Below are positions 62,071 to 64,000 of a stretch of DNA of 64,000 nt, piece by piece. This DNA comes from Siniperca chuatsi (Eukaryota > Chordata > Actinopteri > Centrarchiformes > Sinipercidae): assembly GCF_020085105.1 (NCBI RefSeq), contig NC_058058.1:9517175-9581174 (forward strand). Reading direction: 5' to 3'. The first letter of the stretch is position 1. The number at the start of each line of letters is the position of its first letter. A model generated the notes under the pieces. The model was not told where the DNA came from. It searched no databases and saw only the letters and a program-made list of their open reading frames with translations. The position numbers and the translations under genes were made by a program.

Positions 62071-64000
62071 GCAGTCAGGCTTCACTGAATGGTTGTTGAG
62101 CCTGTTATTGGAAATTAAGCAGTTATTTTCAGGTCACAAGAGCTCGGCTATACATGTGGCCACATGTTAAAATCACAGTTGAATGGTTTGTTATGTTAAC
62201 TTTGCCTTTCGCTTTGTTCAGTTGTTTGTATCCACAGGAATGCCATTCTCAGCAGCGATCTGATAGCTGGTATTACACTAATACTGTACACACTGAGCCG
62301 TGCTTTATGGTTTGTTTGGCTCGGCTGGTTATTTTGTTCATGTTGAGGCGTTTGGTTAGGCCCACCTGAGGCAATGAGTGTTCGAATGTTTTATGGTTTT
62401 GAAATACTGAAAGTGTTGAAAACAAGTCCTGCCTGTTCGTCTGCATGATCTGAGTTACTTTGCTTATCTTGCAAAGAAATCTCTGACAGAAGCAGATAGA
62501 GATTAAGAAAATAGTAAAGTCAGAAATTATACAGAAGACACTTGAAAGAAAAATTAAACCTTTGGAAATATTAGTTTTCAGCTGCATATGTTGCTACCTA
62601 CTGTACTGTTCCACACACTGGCTGTATTTGTTGCATCCACATATGCCTTAAACGGTCTTCTCAATAAAAAAATTAAAAACCTTCAAAACAGGAACATTTT
62701 ATCTTAGCTTATAAAAAGGAGCTCTGCATACCTCATGGAAACCTTTCTGTAGTGGATGAACTGTTGTATCTGCAATGTGCTTTAATTAACTGAGGTCTTA
62801 AGGCGAAACTCAACTCGGAAAACGTCTTACATTTTATAGACTATGGTGCAGGATTAAGCTTTCATATTTGCAGATTAGTTTTTTAAAATTTAAACACCAC
62901 AATGCAAACCGACCTGAATCCCTTTCACTCGACTTTCAATCGAATTTCACACTTTCCTTTCACTTTAGAACTGATGAGGTGTATAAAATCACCTTTTTGT
63001 GTTTCAATTGGAGTAGTAATCTTATGCAGTCGCCTGTATTTCATAGTTTACAGTAATCAGGGCTGATAATTGCACTCTTGCACGCCCATTAAACATTCAC
63101 TTAATGATACACCAACATAACTCATTCTGCTGATTGTCACTTTGCATCCAGTTTGTTTAAAGTGACAATAGTCAATATTTTTATAACAACAATGTATCAC
63201 GTAACAATGTGAAATGGGTCGCTCGTAGTGATGAACCTACAGAGAATAACCACCTGAATTAATTAATTTAATTATCATTTGATGTTCGTACATACAATGT
63301 ATGTAATCATATTGTATAACTGTGCTGATTAAAGCTAAAATGATTAGTCCATTAATCGATTATTTGGTTGATAGAAAATGCAACAATTTTGACAGACAGT
63401 TGTTTAAATGTCTTTTCCCCCCAAGCATAAATACCCTAAATTTGCTGGTTCCAGCTTCTTAACTGTGAAGATATTTTTCCTTTCTCATAAAAGGCTGTGT
63501 AATCCTCGGAGCACCTCGTTATTGACTTAGGGGAAAACTTTTCTTGGCACCGTTTGATTTTTGTGGGCGGTTCAGAGCTATAAGGTGTAAGAGGTAGAGA
63601 TATTCACCACTGTGTCATTGTCTGTCTCCTGAAAAAGCTTCAGTGTTTGGCACCCACTGATGTGGCGTTTCCCCTGCATCCTGCACTCCCACAATGCAGC
63701 AGCAGGTCGGCCTGGCCAGCCGCCACACAGGCGAGACTCTGCTAACCGCTAACAACAGATGGCGCCAATTAATGCTAACGATGGGGAGCAGAGATGAGTT
63801 TAATCAGCCTTCCTAGTAGGAACAGGTTGTTCTCGCCAGGTGGGCTTTCACAGGCAGGAGAGTCACAAGTAAAGAAAATCTGGCCAGTTTCACAGCACTA
63901 AGGGTTTCCAAAACCAGGCAACATTGCATTTATTCTATATTATATTCTCTCCAGGAATGTTGGTGCTGTTATTGAAGCAAGCAGCTGACATTTTAAGAGA

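Larger units (their letters stand above)
57460..64000 (+). other. RNF185-like gene, intron 1 (continues past window)
   Basis: More than 6.5 kb without any exon carrying the second half of the RING. Holds the repeats listed above, a partial repeat copy at 63325-63490, a short repeat-like stretch at 59115-59220 and otherwise AT-rich unique sequence. 63640-63790 is a more GC-rich, higher-complexity block with several E-box-like words. Confidence 0.6.

Overview
The window is vertebrate nuclear DNA, almost certainly from a teleost fish. The genes are split by GT-AG introns into short exons whose products closely match vertebrate families, and the introns and intergenic DNA carry (CA)n microsatellites, decayed LINEs, a tRNA-derived SINE and many short non-autonomous DNA transposons typical of ray-finned fish. 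There are no operons, CRISPR arrays, phage or bacterial features. I found no previously undescribed system. The value lies in the gene models, a few lineage-specific changes in known proteins, and some unusual repeat structures.

Layout, left to right: med30 (minus, last exon off the left edge); slc30a8/ZnT8 (minus, complete, 9 coding exons, 402 aa); a FAM167-family gene (plus, 2 coding exons, 165 aa); aard (minus, 2 exons, 115 aa); rad21 (plus, non-coding first exon plus 13 coding exons, 643 aa); utp23 (minus, 3 exons, 254 aa); and the first coding exon of an RNF185/RNF5-type E3 ligase gene (plus, continuing off the right edge). From med30 to utp23, gene order and relative orientation match human 8q24 (UTP23-RAD21-AARD-SLC30A8-MED30) read in reverse. 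The extra FAM167-family gene and the RNF185-like neighbour (EIF3H in human) are the differences.

Regions: 1-12,970 is med30 with large introns holding a reverse-oriented LINE and purine-rich tracts. 13,000-16,660 is intergenic and contains a perfect 215-bp-arm inverted duplication built from LINE and SINE-like pieces. 16,660-25,300 is slc30a8. 25,300-39,950 is mostly intergenic, with the two small FAM167/AARD-family genes converging inside it. 39,950-51,160 is rad21, with a piggyBac remnant in its first intron. 51,170-54,000 is utp23, whose 3' end abuts that of rad21. 54,270-55,490 is a dying LINE. 57,030-64,000 is the promoter, first coding exon and a >6.5 kb repeat-filled first intron of the RNF185-like gene.

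The genes are independent housekeeping or tissue genes rather than one pathway: Mediator (med30), zinc loading of secretory granules (slc30a8), cohesin (rad21), 18S rRNA processing (utp23) and ER-associated degradation (rnf185-like). Exon borders were set by eye from reading frame, splice consensus and remembered family sequence; the reading frame stays open across every junction given.
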